Source of the DNA: Streptomyces sp. NBC_01317
Lineage (GTDB): Bacteria > Actinomycetota > Actinomycetes > Streptomycetales > Streptomycetaceae
DNA: 64,000 bases
Assembly (NCBI RefSeq): GCF_035961655.1
Contig: NZ_CP108393.1
Span: forward strand, 3,083,501 to 3,147,500
Direction of reading: 5' to 3'
Part shown: positions 1-8,409 of the stretch, piece after piece
Layout of the letters: every line of letters begins with the position of its first letter
How positions within the stretch are numbered: position 1 is the stretch's first letter
Notes under the pieces: model-generated
Told to the model about the DNA's origin: nothing
Databases searched by the model: none
The model's input: the letters and a program-made list of their open reading frames with translations, nothing else
Translations under genes and position numbers: made by a program

Positions 1-1
1 C

Positions 2-511
2 GCCGACGTTCTCTTCCCCGTCCGGCAGAAGCACCAGGACCTGCTCACCCAACTCGCCGTCTGCGCACAGGGATACCTGGCGATGGACCTCGTGCGGCGC
101 AACAACGACGAGCTGATCAAGGGCGTCGACCGCGCGGCCACCACCACCGTCTCCGCCCTGCGGATCGCGGTGATGCTGGCCTCGGCGCTGGAGAACCAGC
201 GCAAGGTGACCGAGCAGGTGACCGTCCTGCGGGCGACGACGGAGGACCTGATCCGGGGCAACGCGGAGATGCTCGCCACCCAGAGCGGCGAGATCCAGCG
301 CCTCGCGGCGGAGCCCGCGGTGGGCGCGGAGACGCTGCGCGCGGCCTTCCAGCAGATCTACACCACGCTCGACGCGATCGACACGTACAAGATCCAGGCG
401 ACGGAGTCGATGGCGGCGACCGTGGAGTCGCTCACGACGGAGTTGCAGAACGCGAGCGCGCACCTGGAGCGGACCCGTTCGGCGGGCGTCCTGGAAGGCG
501 GCTCGCGATGA
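2..511 (+). CDS. TelA-like toxic anion resistance protein, C-terminal part
   Basis: This is the C-terminal 169 residues of a protein whose start lies before the window; the reading frame is open from base 2. The sequence is highly charged, helical and coiled-coil-like, with the pattern typical of the TelA/KlaA family (for example DLVRRNNDELIKGVDRA and the ALRIAVMLASALENQRKV stretch). TelA proteins are linked to tellurite and other stress responses, but their biochemical role is poorly defined. The stop overlaps the next start in an ATGA arrangement, so it is translationally coupled to the VWA lipoprotein gene. The family call is made by recognition; only part of the protein is visible. Confidence 0.75.
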   Translation, partial: ADVLFPVRQKHQDLLTQLAVCAQGYLAMDLVRRNNDELIKGVDRAATTTVSALRIAVMLASALENQRKVTEQVTVLRATTEDLIRGNAEMLATQSGEIQRLAAEPAVGAETLRAAFQQIYTTLDAIDTYKIQATESMAATVESLTTELQNASAHLERTRSAGVLEGGSR

Positions 512-2169
512 GACGACTCTCGGTAGGACAAAGGGTATTGAGACGAAAGCTCCTCCGCGCCACAGCCACGATCGCCGCCCTCCTGGCGACGCTCACCGCC
601 TGCTCCTCCGACACCACCCCCACCCGCCCGAGCACCACGAACCAGCCGGGCGGCACGAACGGAAGCGCCGCGGACACCACGTACCAGAAGGGCACGCTCC
701 GCGTGCTCGCCTCCAGCGAACTGTCCGACATGCAGGGCGTGTTGGACCTGGCCGAGAAGCAGACAGGAGTGAAGGTACGGCCCACCTGGACCGGCACCCT
801 GGACGCGGCTGACCTCATCGCCTCCGGCGGCGCCGACGGGAAGTACGACGCGGTGTGGCTGTCGTCCAACGACTACCTGCGGCTGAGCCCGGGGGTCTCC
901 CGGCGCCTCACCAACGAGACCCCGGTCATGTCGTCGCCGGTCGCCCTGGGCGTCAAGGCGGCGACGGTGAAGCGGCTCGGCTGGCAGCCGGACCGGGTCA
1001 CCTGGTCCCAGGTGTACGAGGCGGTCGCGGCCGGCCGGCTCACCTACGGCATGACCGATCCCGTACGTTCCAACTCAGGCTTCTCCGGCCTGATTTCGGT
1101 GGCCTCCGGGCTGTCCGGCGCGCAGGCGGCACTCACCGACGCCGATGTGCGCGCAGCGACGCCGAAGTTGACGGAGTTCTTCGCGGGCCAGAAACTCACG
1201 TCCGGTTCGTCGGGGTGGCTGGCCACCGCGTACACCCGCCACCACACCGTCGACGCCCTGGTCAACTACGAGTCGGTCCTGCTGTCCATGAACCGCGACA
1301 GCCACACCGGACTCACCGTGATCCGCCCCAGGGACGGGGTGGTGACCGCCGACTACCCCTTTACGCTGCTGACGTCGGCGCCCCGGGAGGCCAAGGAGGC
1401 GGGGCAGGCACTCACCACGTACCTGCGGAGCCCGGAGGCCCAACAGGCCCTGACAGACCAGACGTTCCGCCGCCCGGTCGTCCCCTCGGTGAAGCCCGCC
1501 GAGGGCCTGGCGACCGACAAGCGGCGCGAACTGCCGTTCCCCGGCACACGATCGGTCGCGGACGGGCTGCTGAACGCGTACGAGAACAAACTGCGCCGGC
1601 CCTCGCGCACGGTGTACGTGCTGGACACCTCCGGCTCGATGGAGGGCGGACGTCTCGACCGGTTGAAGGCCGCGCTGACCACCCTGACGGGTACGGGCAA
1701 CTCGCCGACCGGCGACCGTTTCCGCGACCGGGAGGAGGTGACCTTCATGCCGTTCGGCGCGGAGGTGAAGGAGGTCACGAGCCATACGGTCGCCCCCGGC
1801 GACCCGTCGGCGGCGCTGGACGCGATCCGCGCGGACGCCGCGTCCCTGACGGCGTCCGGCGAGACGGCGATCTACAGCAGCCTGGAGGAGGCGTACTCCC
1901 GTCTGGGACAGGGCAGTTCGGACACCTTCACCTCGATCGTGCTGATGACGGACGGCGAGAACACCACGGGTGCGAGCGCCGGGGACTTCGACACCTTCTA
2001 CGCGCGGCTCCCGGCCGAGCGACGTACCACACCGGTCTTCCCCATCGTCTTCGGCGACTCGGACCGGGGGGAGCTGGCCCACATCGCGGAACTCACCGGC
2101 GGCCGGCTCTTCGACGCGACGCGGGGTTCCCTGGACGGAGCATTCGAGGAGATCCGTGGCTACCAGTAG
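508..2169 (+). CDS. Substrate-binding/VWA domain lipoprotein
   Basis: A 553-residue exported lipoprotein. The N-terminus is arginine-rich, then hydrophobic, and ends in the lipobox LTAC, so it should be acylated and held outside the membrane. Residues about 60-330 look like a periplasmic solute-binding fold (it opens with a GTLRVLASSEL strand). Residues about 365-550 form a von Willebrand A domain with an intact MIDAS (DTSGSMEGG) and a later MTDGENTTG loop, so metal-dependent ligand or protein binding is expected. The start overlaps the TelA stop by 4 bp. The TelA, VWA lipoprotein and small membrane protein series looks like one operon. The ligand cannot be read from the sequence. Confidence 0.8.
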   Translation: MRRLSVGQRVLRRKLLRATATIAALLATLTACSSDTTPTRPSTTNQPGGTNGSAADTTYQKGTLRVLASSELSDMQGVLDLAEKQTGVKVRPTWTGTLDAADLIASGGADGKYDAVWLSSNDYLRLSPGVSRRLTNETPVMSSPVALGVKAATVKRLGWQPDRVTWSQVYEAVAAGRLTYGMTDPVRSNSGFSGLISVASGLSGAQAALTDADVRAATPKLTEFFAGQKLTSGSSGWLATAYTRHHTVDALVNYESVLLSMNRDSHTGLTVIRPRDGVVTADYPFTLLTSAPREAKEAGQALTTYLRSPEAQQALTDQTFRRPVVPSVKPAEGLATDKRRELPFPGTRSVADGLLNAYENKLRRPSRTVYVLDTSGSMEGGRLDRLKAALTTLTGTGNSPTGDRFRDREEVTFMPFGAEVKEVTSHTVAPGDPSAALDAIRADAASLTASGETAIYSSLEEAYSRLGQGSSDTFTSIVLMTDGENTTGASAGDFDTFYARLPAERRTTPVFPIVFGDSDRGELAHIAELTGGRLFDATRGSLDGAFEEIRGYQ

Positions 2170-2761
2170 AGCGCTCGCGTTCCTCGAATCGCGCAAGAAC
2201 CTGACCGGCAGCGCGTCCGCGCTGGTCGGCCTGGTGGCCACGTTCACCGGAGTGGCGGGCACGTACTGGCCGTTGGTGGTGGCGGGTTTGTACGGTGCGG
2301 GCGCCCTGATAGCACCACCGGAACGCCCACCGACTCCGGCCTTCGACACGACAGAACAACTAACAACTCTGCGCGCCGACTTCACCACCCTGACGACCTA
2401 CCTCACGGAGGTGGACCTCCCCCCGGCGGCGGCCGGCCGCCTGACGGAACTGACCGAGGTCCTGGCCGCCCTCCTGGAACCCGGCTGGGTCGCGGACGCC
2501 CTGACCCAGGACCCGGAGGCGGTGCACACGCTGTCGAGGGCGATCCGCCAGGACATCCCGGAGTCGGTGGACACGTACGTACGCACTCGCTGGTGGACCC
2601 GCCTCCAACCCACCACGGACCCACCGGAACGCCACCTGGAACGCCAACTGACGGTGTTGTACGACGAGTCCCGCACCCTGGCGACGGCGCTGCGCGAGGC
2701 GGAATCCCGCCGCCAGGAGACCCATACGCGCTACTTGGAGGACCGCAACAAGTCCTCGTGA
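2156..2761 (+). CDS. Membrane-associated hypothetical protein of the TelA/VWA operon
   Basis: A 201-residue protein, not recognised. I chose the GTG start at 2156 because AGGAG lies just upstream and because it overlaps the VWA gene's stop, continuing the pattern of coupled translation; longer readings would run deep into the VWA gene. Residues about 15-45 form one or two hydrophobic segments (SALVGLVATFTGVAGTY). The rest is soluble, helical and rich in Thr, Arg and Glu, with coiled-coil character towards the C-terminus. It probably sits at the inner membrane face and works with the two genes upstream, but that is inferred only from position. Confidence 0.65.
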   Translation: MATSRALAFLESRKNLTGSASALVGLVATFTGVAGTYWPLVVAGLYGAGALIAPPERPPTPAFDTTEQLTTLRADFTTLTTYLTEVDLPPAAAGRLTELTEVLAALLEPGWVADALTQDPEAVHTLSRAIRQDIPESVDTYVRTRWWTRLQPTTDPPERHLERQLTVLYDESRTLATALREAESRRQETHTRYLEDRNKSS

Positions 2762-2773
2762 CGGCCGGGGGGC

Positions 2774-3027
2774 GTCCATGGTCTTGTCGCCTGGTGAAAC
2801 CAGCTCGACCACGAACTGCACGGCCTCGGCATCGACGCTCACAGCGTCCTCCGCGTGGCGTCCAGGGCGACGTGCAGCCGGTATGAGGCGCCCTGACGGC
2901 ACACCCCCGGAGCCGGCGACATCGCCAGGGACTCACCGAGCAGCTCGTACCGTACGGAGCGGCCCTCGGGCAACCCGAGCACGTCAGCGACGGTCCAGGA
3001 GCCGGTGCGGTCCATGGCGCCCCGCAT
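2774..3027 (-). pseudogene. Decayed Uma2-family (DUF820) endonuclease-like gene
   Basis: The start and ribosome site are intact (GGGAGGTGAGC before ATG at 3027). The first about 62 codons read like the N-terminus of an Uma2 protein: WTVADVLGLPEG, VRYELLGESLAMSPAP, YRLHVALDA. This frame stops at 2839. The characteristic next block, FVVELVSPGDKTMD, continues in another minus-strand frame at about 2774-2833, and then all similarity ends. A frameshift and internal deletion have therefore removed the second half of the nuclease-like domain. Streptomyces genomes carry many intact Uma2 genes of about 190 residues; this one is a remnant. Confidence 0.7.
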
Positions 3028-3135
3028 TGCTCACCTCCCCGTGCTGCCGGACTGACGGGGCCACAGATCCCCACCGTGCCGACTCGCGCCGTCTCCTGGG
3101 GCCGAGCATGACCGTGCGCACACCCGGACGCACCA

Positions 3136-3603
3136 TCACCCCTCGTCCAGCGGCACGCTGCCACCCAGCCCCAGCAACACCCGCTCCAGCAGCCGCCGAT
3201 AGGCCGACTCCGGCGGATCGGCCGTCAGCGTGAAGATCAACCCCTTCCCCGTCATCGTCGTGACGACGGCCCACCCCGGCGCGAGGAGGTCGAGTAACTC
3301 CAGCCCGCGCCCATGGCTGTCCAACGCCGCGTGCGGGCGCCGCTTGGGCTCGGCCTGGCTCCGGTCGTGCACCTCGATCTGGACCGAACCCCGCACCGGC
3401 GAGTGACAGATAAGGTCGAACCCGCCGCCGCCCGCATGCAGCACGGCGTTGGTGGCCGTCTCGCTCACCAGCAGCTTGACGGTGTCGCGATCCACCCACG
3501 GGTACGGCGCGTAGACGCGCCCCGCGAGGGCCCGCGCCTCCCCGACCGCGAGGGCGGTACAGGGGTACCGCTCGACCGCGAGTACGTATCCACGCTGATC
3601 CAT
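3136..3603 (-). CDS. ATP-binding protein, HATPase_c_2 (anti-sigma/AbaA-like) family
   Basis: A 155-residue GHKL-type ATPase. The N box is visible as LLVSETATNAVLHA (residues about 43-56), followed by the G-box region SHGRGLELLDLLAPGW. This single-domain form belongs to the RsbW/SpoIIAB-like proteins that are abundant in Streptomyces, where some act on sigma factors and others sit beside DUF397/HTH pairs (whiJ and abaA loci). GGAGG lies at a suitable distance from both GTG 3606 and ATG 3603; I use the ATG. It is divergent from the HTH gene and shares with it a 220-bp control region that contains a perfect palindrome. The partner is inferred, not shown. Confidence 0.8.
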   Translation of the reverse strand: MDQRGYVLAVERYPCTALAVGEARALAGRVYAPYPWVDRDTVKLLVSETATNAVLHAGGGGFDLICHSPVRGSVQIEVHDRSQAEPKRRPHAALDSHGRGLELLDLLAPGWAVVTTMTGKGLIFTLTADPPESAYRRLLERVLLGLGGSVPLDEG

Positions 3604-3705
3604 CACTCGTACCTCCGGCAGTAGAGGTCATGACAGCCGTCGGGCACGCATGACCCAGGGATACGCATCCCGGGCGTCTGGCGCCGGTGCGCGCCACCCA
3701 GCATG

Positions 3706-3726
3706 AGTCGCGCGACTAGTCGCGCG
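3706..3726. promoter_or_regulatory. Palindromic operator candidate between divergent regulator genes
   Basis: CGCGCGACTAGTCGCGCG at 3709-3726 is a perfect 18-bp palindrome centred on ACTAGT. It overlaps a second 12-bp palindrome, AGTCGCGCGACT (3706-3717). It lies in the shared control region of the HATPase gene and the HTH-DUF5753 gene, about 100 bp from each start. This is the expected place for an autoregulatory operator of the HTH protein. Confidence 0.5.
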
Positions 3727-3822
3727 CAAGCTGATCGCGGGAAGCCGCTCGGAAGAGTCGCTCGCGCTGCCCTGCGCGCTACGCTGCTGCCATCGGACGT
3801 CATGCCACCCGGAGGGACACCG

Positions 3823-4698
3823 GTGCCCGTCAGCGTCAACACCAACGCGATCTTCGCCATGCGGAAGGTCGGCGGGGAGCTTGCGCGACTGCGTGAGCAC
3901 GCGCGCCTCCGGCAGGACGACATCGCGGTGCGCCTGGAGTGCTCACGGCACAACATCAGCAAAATCGAACGCGGCAAGGCGTTCCCGAGCCCTGACCAGC
4001 TCGAAGAGATGCTGGAGGCGTACGGAGCGAGCGTCCACGAACGCGCCGCCCTGAGGGCCGCGATCGACCAGGGCCGGTCGTTCGGCCGTGCGTGGTACGA
4101 ACGTCCCGAGATCCAGGCCGTGTTCACGGCGGACTCGTACCGCTACCTCTACCTGGAGGACGCGGCCGAGAAGATCTTCTGCCACGGCGGCACGTACGTA
4201 CCAGGGCTCCTCCAGACCAGGGACTACGTGGCCGCCCTTGTCGAGTTCGGGCAGCAACACGAAGCCACGGAACACCGCGAGATCTTCATCGACGTACGGC
4301 AGAGGCGTCAGGGCGTGCTCATCGGTGAACACCCGGCCACCCTGGACGCGTTGTGCCTGGAGTCAGCCCTGAGGGCTGTCGTCGGCGGGCGGGACGCCAT
4401 GCGGGCCCAGCTGGACCACTTGCTGACGTCGGTCAAACGACAGCACGTCAACCTGCGCGTGATCCCGTTCGAGGCGGGCGCGGCCAGCGTCTCCAGCACA
4501 CCGTTCACCATTCTCGACTTCCCCGGCGTCGAACACCGCAGTGTGGTCTCGTCCGAGATGCAACGGGGAGACTCCGTAACCGACGAAGCGGCAGCAGTCC
4601 GGCATTCACGACGGAGGTACGCCGACCTGGCGGCCTTCGCCCTGAGCCCCGTACTCACCGTTCAGCTCATCGAAGACATCAGGAAAGAACTGTCGTGA
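3823..4698 (+). CDS. XRE-type HTH regulator with DUF5753 domain (WhiJ-like)
   Basis: A 291-residue regulator. The HTH covers about residues 15-70 (LARLREHARLRQDDIAVRLE, then CSRHNISKIERGK), and the rest is the DUF5753 domain (YVPGLLQTRDYVAAL, VIPFEAGAA, FTILDFPG), the standard architecture of the large Streptomyces WhiJ-like group. GTG 3823 is preferred over the far upstream ATG because GGAGG sits 8 bp before it and the resulting length fits the family. It is coupled by a 4-bp overlap to the DUF397 gene. In the studied members the DUF397 partner antagonises the HTH protein and both affect development or antibiotic production; applying this here is by analogy. Confidence 0.85.
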   Translation: MPVSVNTNAIFAMRKVGGELARLREHARLRQDDIAVRLECSRHNISKIERGKAFPSPDQLEEMLEAYGASVHERAALRAAIDQGRSFGRAWYERPEIQAVFTADSYRYLYLEDAAEKIFCHGGTYVPGLLQTRDYVAALVEFGQQHEATEHREIFIDVRQRRQGVLIGEHPATLDALCLESALRAVVGGRDAMRAQLDHLLTSVKRQHVNLRVIPFEAGAASVSSTPFTILDFPGVEHRSVVSSEMQRGDSVTDEAAAVRHSRRRYADLAAFALSPVLTVQLIEDIRKELS

Positions 4699-4949
4699 CA
4701 GCCGAATCGAAGTCAGACCTGTACGAACAGCCTCTCCACGGGGAGTGGGAGAAGTCCGCGTTCAGCAGCGGTTCGAGCGAGAATTGCGTCCTGGTCATGC
4801 CGATCAACGGCGGCGTCGCCTTCGGCGACTCCAAGCACCGCGACCGCGACGGCGCGCTCCGCTTCACGGACGAGGAAATGCTGGCGCACATACTCGCGGT
4901 CAAGGCGGGCCAGTACGACCATCTCATCCCCCAAGGAACCGAGCTCTAG
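4695..4949 (+). CDS. DUF397 domain protein (partner of the HTH-DUF5753 regulator)
   Basis: An 84-residue protein starting with GTG inside the stop of the preceding gene (GTGA). It shows the DUF397 signature: W-x-KSAFSSGSSENCVLV, then a Gly-rich turn followed by FGDSKHRD, and a C-terminal LRFTDEEMLAHI. DUF397 proteins are small acidic partners encoded next to WhiJ-like DNA-binding proteins, usually one per cognate regulator. The conserved Cys and the DSK motif are both present. The strict coupling argues for a stoichiometric complex with the HTH protein. Confidence 0.85.
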   Translation: MTAESKSDLYEQPLHGEWEKSAFSSGSSENCVLVMPINGGVAFGDSKHRDRDGALRFTDEEMLAHILAVKAGQYDHLIPQGTEL

Positions 4950-4959
4950 GCCGACCGGC

Positions 4960-5538
4960 ATGAACCCAGAAACCCGCGACCCAGCCGAGTTCACCGCCCT
5001 CCGCGAAATACTCGGGTCCCGATCCGAGGCCGTGGCGCCGGCCGGTTGGGAGGCGGTGCGGTCCTTCGAGGCGGAGCACGGCATCGTACTCCCGGAGCCG
5101 TACCGCACGTTCGTGGCGGAGATCTGCGACGGACTGCGCGCGGGACCGCCCCACTACGGTCTGCTGCCCTTCGCGCGCACGCCCTCGGACTGGGGCTCGG
5201 ACCGCCCCGAGCGCCTGCTCGCCGAGCCCTTTCCGCTCACGGCGGCGTGGTTGTGGGAGGAGGAGGGCGACGAAGCGGCGCTGTCGGACGAGGAGTTCGA
5301 GGCCCGGACAGCCCCCGTCTTCGACCACGGCTCGCTGCTGCTGGGCACCGACGGCTGCGGTATGTACTGGCACTTGATCATCACCGGCCCGCAGCGCGGT
5401 CACGTCTGGTTCATCGACGAGTACGGCGCGGTGCCCTTCGGCACCCGGCCGGACACCTCGTTGATGCCGGGGACGCCCGGTTTCGCGGGGTGGGTGACCC
5501 GCTGGGCCGAGGGCCGCTCCTTGTTCGCGAGCACCTGA
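4960..5538 (+). CDS. SMI1/KNR4 (SUKH) family protein
   Basis: A 192-residue acidic protein with the SUKH-type opening: a helix ending WEAVRSFEAEHGIVLPEPYRTF, then FVAEICDGLRAGPPHYGLLPF. Later segments (GSLLLGTDGCGMYWHLIITG, GHVWFIDEYGAVPF) match the beta strands of SMI1/KNR4 domains. In bacteria this superfamily includes many immunity proteins of polymorphic toxins, but also standalone housekeeping members. No toxin gene is adjacent on this strand, so an orphan immunity or a regulatory role are both possible. It begins 10 bp after the DUF397 stop and may be co-transcribed with it. Confidence 0.75.
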   Translation: MNPETRDPAEFTALREILGSRSEAVAPAGWEAVRSFEAEHGIVLPEPYRTFVAEICDGLRAGPPHYGLLPFARTPSDWGSDRPERLLAEPFPLTAAWLWEEEGDEAALSDEEFEARTAPVFDHGSLLLGTDGCGMYWHLIITGPQRGHVWFIDEYGAVPFGTRPDTSLMPGTPGFAGWVTRWAEGRSLFAST

Positions 5539-5569
5539 CGCGGAGCGGTCCCCCGGCCAACGCGACCTG

Positions 5570-6430
5570 TCAGTCCTGACGGACGACGTTCTTCCCGGCG
5601 CCGCCGGAGAGCGTGTCCTTGCCGGCGCCGCCGTACAGCTTGTCGTTCCCGGTGTTCCCGTACAACACGTCGGCACCGCTGTTCCCGTACAGGACGTCAT
5701 TGCCCTTGCCGCCGTACAGCGAGTCGTTGCCGTTCCCCCCGTACAACGAATCATTGCCGTCGTCGCCGGACAGGGACTGGGCGCCCGCAGCACCGCGGAT
5801 CACGTCGTTCCCTTTCCCGCCCTGCACGATGTTGTCGCCGCCAGTGGCGGAGAGCGTGTCGGCGCCGTCACCGCCCAGGATGGTCCCGTACTTGCCGACC
5901 GTGATGGTGTCGTTGCCGGCCTGACCCGAGACGTGATTGCCGTCGATCCCGCTGTTGCCGGTCAGCTTGTCGTTGCCGGGGCCCAGGTCGACGCTGTTGA
6001 AGAGGAAGATCTGACCGGTGGTGTTGTTGATGCTGACGGTGTCGTTGCCGTCACCGAGGCGCATCTCCAACGCGGCGTACGGGTCCTGGCTGTCCACACC
6101 ACTGACCGTGCAGACGACCTTGGTGCGGTCCGTGCCGACGGGATGGACGCAGCCACGCCCCGCGCTGATCGGGATGACGTCGTCGATCACATAGCTGACC
6201 TCCGTACTGCCCTTGACCAGCGACTCCTTGACGGCGGGCTTGTTCGTCTGTCCGGCGGCGGCCGTGTAGGTGAGCTGCCAGCCGTACGAGTTGACCTCGG
6301 CGGTGGCGGAGGGCGCCGCGGCAACGGCGGCGGGGGCGAGGGCGGCCGGAACGGCAAGTCCCGTGCCGAGGACCAGAGTCAGCGCCGAGGCTGCACGCAG
6401 GTATCGGCGACTGATGAGATACGAGAGCAT
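5570..6430 (-). CDS. Secreted calcium-binding protein with RTX-like repeats
   Basis: A 286-residue exported protein. The start is ATG 6430, behind GGAGG. The signal peptide runs to about residue 38 (ASALTLVLGTGLAVPAALA, then Ala-rich). The C-terminal half is a run of nonapeptide repeats of the type GGxGxDxLx (GNDSLYGGNGNDSLYGG, GADVLYGNTGNDKLYGG), which form a calcium-stabilised parallel beta roll in RTX proteins. The 27-bp DNA units are visible as near-identical repeats at about 5620-5790. No enzymatic domain is seen, and a type I secretion system is absent, so export is by Sec or Tat. The gene converges on the SMI1/KNR4 gene. Confidence 0.8.
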   Translation of the reverse strand: MLSYLISRRYLRAASALTLVLGTGLAVPAALAPAAVAAAPSATAEVNSYGWQLTYTAAAGQTNKPAVKESLVKGSTEVSYVIDDVIPISAGRGCVHPVGTDRTKVVCTVSGVDSQDPYAALEMRLGDGNDTVSINNTTGQIFLFNSVDLGPGNDKLTGNSGIDGNHVSGQAGNDTITVGKYGTILGGDGADTLSATGGDNIVQGGKGNDVIRGAAGAQSLSGDDGNDSLYGGNGNDSLYGGKGNDVLYGNSGADVLYGNTGNDKLYGGAGKDTLSGGAGKNVVRQD

Positions 6431-6582
6431 GTCGCGGCCTCCATAAGGCAGTTGTGGTCTCTTGCTCTTGCACACCACAAACATGACTTCCGGCGCGAGA
6501 AATTGGTTGCCCTCAATGGCGAATCCCCAAGGGAACCAAATAGACAATCAACAAAGAACGGAGAATGAACAGCCGCACGCAC

Positions 6583-6624
6583 CGGCCGCCAAATACCCAG
6601 GGAACCCATAGCATTTGGCGGCCG
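6583..6624 (-). terminator. Inverted repeat downstream of the secreted GATase-like gene
   Basis: Perfect 12-bp arms (CGGCCGCCAAAT at 6583-6594 and its complement at 6613-6624) are separated by an 18-base loop, 22 bp after the stop of the gene at 6647. There is no T run, so this would be a U-tract-less hairpin terminator of the type common in Streptomyces. Confidence 0.5.
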
Positions 6625-6646
6625 AGAGGCGCAAACGAACCTTCGT

Positions 6647-8122
6647 TCAGCTGACGTTGAGCGCGGTGTCGTCCACCACGAACGACGTCTGGAGCTTGGA
6701 GCCTTCCGTGCTGGTGAACTTCAGCGTCACCGACTGGCCGGCGTAGGCGCTGAGGTCAAGGGTGCGCTGGGTGTAGCCGGTCGCCGCGTTGACGTTGGAG
6801 TACGTCGCGGGGGTGCCGAGGACGGTGCCCGAGGAGTTCAGGACCTGCACCTTGAGCGTGTCGTACGCCGTCGTGCCGGTCTCGGCGGTGTCGATGTGCA
6901 GCCAGAAGCTCAGCGAGGCGGAGCAGTTGGCCGGGATCGTCACCGACTGGGAGAGCGTCTCCGTACCTGCCGTACCCGCGCCACCGAGCCACGCCTTGTA
7001 CGAACCGGAATGGGACGCCTTCGCGGTGCTGGAGGTGATCACGCCGGACGTGGCGCTCCACCCCGAAGTGCCCGACTCAAAGCCGGGGTTGGCGAGCAGC
7101 TGGCCCGACGTGGTGCAGGTGCCGCCGCCACCCCCGCCACCGGTGCCCGTACCGGACAGCCACGCCGTCGCGTTCAGGGCGAGCGCGGCGTTGGTGGCCG
7201 ACGAGTCGTTCCAGCCGTCGTAGAGGGTGTCGCCCGAGGCGCCCGTACCGTCGTCGACCGGCGAGCTGTCACCCCAGATCGCCACCCGGCCGCTGCCGAA
7301 CGTGCTGGTGACGAAGAAGGCGCCGGTGGTGCCGGTGGTGCTGTAACCGGAGCGCCAGAGAAGGCCCTTGACGGCCGGGTTGTCGGCCGGCTTGAGGGTG
7401 AAGGTGGTGCCGTTGGCGATCAGGCTGCCGGTCACCTTGCCGAAGGAGCCGTTCAGGACCGGGTTCGAACTGTCGCTGATCGCCTTCGGGTTGCCGGAGG
7501 CGACGTTGAGCTTGTCGACCGAGAAGCCGAACGGGTTCGTGTTGTCCACCCCGTTGCTGGTCATCAGGTCGTTGATGATCATGGGCGAGTCGTAACCGTC
7601 GTTGTTGCGGTCACTGACGTCGTGGTCGGAGATCAGGAAGAGCCCGCCACCCGCCTGTACGAACTTCATGACCGCGGTCTTCTCCGCCGTGCTGAGCCGG
7701 ATGTTGGGCTCGGGCAGGACGAAGGTGTCGAAGTTCTTGAGGTCGAGGGCGCCGGAGCCGCCGTAGGTGATGGTGTTGCCGGCCGGCAGGGTCTTGAGCG
7801 AGTAGTCACCGGTTCTCTGGAGCGCGACACCCCACGCGGAGAGGCCACCGGTCCAGTCGGTCTCCTTCGTGGGGGTGGAGTCCTGGCCGAGCGGGTCAGG
7901 CTGGCTGGAGCCGATGACCCAGTCGGCGTTGCCGGCCTGCTCGGCCTTCGAGTTGTCGAAGAGCACGCGGTGCGTGGCGGCAGCGGCGGCGGGAGCTGCG
8001 GGGACAGCGGCGCGGGCGGCCGGGCCGGCCGCCTGGGCGGAGTAGCCGGCGCCCGCGGTGACCAGACCGAGGGACGCCGTGGCGGCGATGAGCAGGCAGC
8101 GGGACTTCACGGATCCAAGCAT
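6647..8122 (-). CDS. Secreted protein: DUF4350/GATase-like domain plus C-terminal jelly-roll domain
   Basis: A 491-residue exported protein behind GGAGG. It has a signal peptide (LLIAATASLGLVTAGAGYSAQAA) and an Ala-rich spacer. Residues about 50-320 look like the class I glutamine-amidotransferase/DUF4350-like fold (LDLKNFDTFVLPEPN, VQAGGGLFLISDHD, SGRVAIWGDSSPVDDGTG). After a linker of consecutive glycines, residues about 340-490 form a beta-sandwich of the carbohydrate-binding or P-domain kind (NPGFESGTSGW, SLSFWLHIDT, FVVDDTALNVS). No Cys-His-Glu triad is visible, so glutaminase activity is unlikely. A substrate-binding surface protein or an uncharacterised hydrolase is more likely. The order is signal, catalytic-like domain, flexible linker, binding domain, as in many secreted Streptomyces enzymes. 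Confidence 0.65.
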   Translation of the reverse strand: MLGSVKSRCLLIAATASLGLVTAGAGYSAQAAGPAARAAVPAAPAAAAATHRVLFDNSKAEQAGNADWVIGSSQPDPLGQDSTPTKETDWTGGLSAWGVALQRTGDYSLKTLPAGNTITYGGSGALDLKNFDTFVLPEPNIRLSTAEKTAVMKFVQAGGGLFLISDHDVSDRNNDGYDSPMIINDLMTSNGVDNTNPFGFSVDKLNVASGNPKAISDSSNPVLNGSFGKVTGSLIANGTTFTLKPADNPAVKGLLWRSGYSTTGTTGAFFVTSTFGSGRVAIWGDSSPVDDGTGASGDTLYDGWNDSSATNAALALNATAWLSGTGTGGGGGGGTCTTSGQLLANPGFESGTSGWSATSGVITSSTAKASHSGSYKAWLGGAGTAGTETLSQSVTIPANCSASLSFWLHIDTAETGTTAYDTLKVQVLNSSGTVLGTPATYSNVNAATGYTQRTLDLSAYAGQSVTLKFTSTEGSKLQTSFVVDDTALNVS

Positions 8123-8409
8123 CCGTCAACCTCCGTGTGGGGGTGGAGTGATGGGACGAGAGGCGGTGCGAGGGACCACTCTGCGCGCGTAGACCCCGGC
8201 TTGGAAGACCTTTTTGCCAAAGCTCGATGAACGTTGTACGTCCCCCGGGCACCAGACCGTACCGAGAAGGCCGTACCGGACAATCCGGCCCGCCCCTTGG
8301 CCTCGCTACGATCTCGGGACGATCCCCACGACCCCGCCCAACGCTCAACTTGCGGACCTGAGAAGGCCAATATCACCTGCACGCGCCAGCACGGGAGGAA
8401 CTGACCACG

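Noticed and set aside
8123..8409. A gene in the 287-bp gap upstream of the integrase remnant
   Set aside because: Short frames here lack ribosome sites and codon bias; I see only the promoter region of the secreted GATase-like gene and unrecognised sequence.
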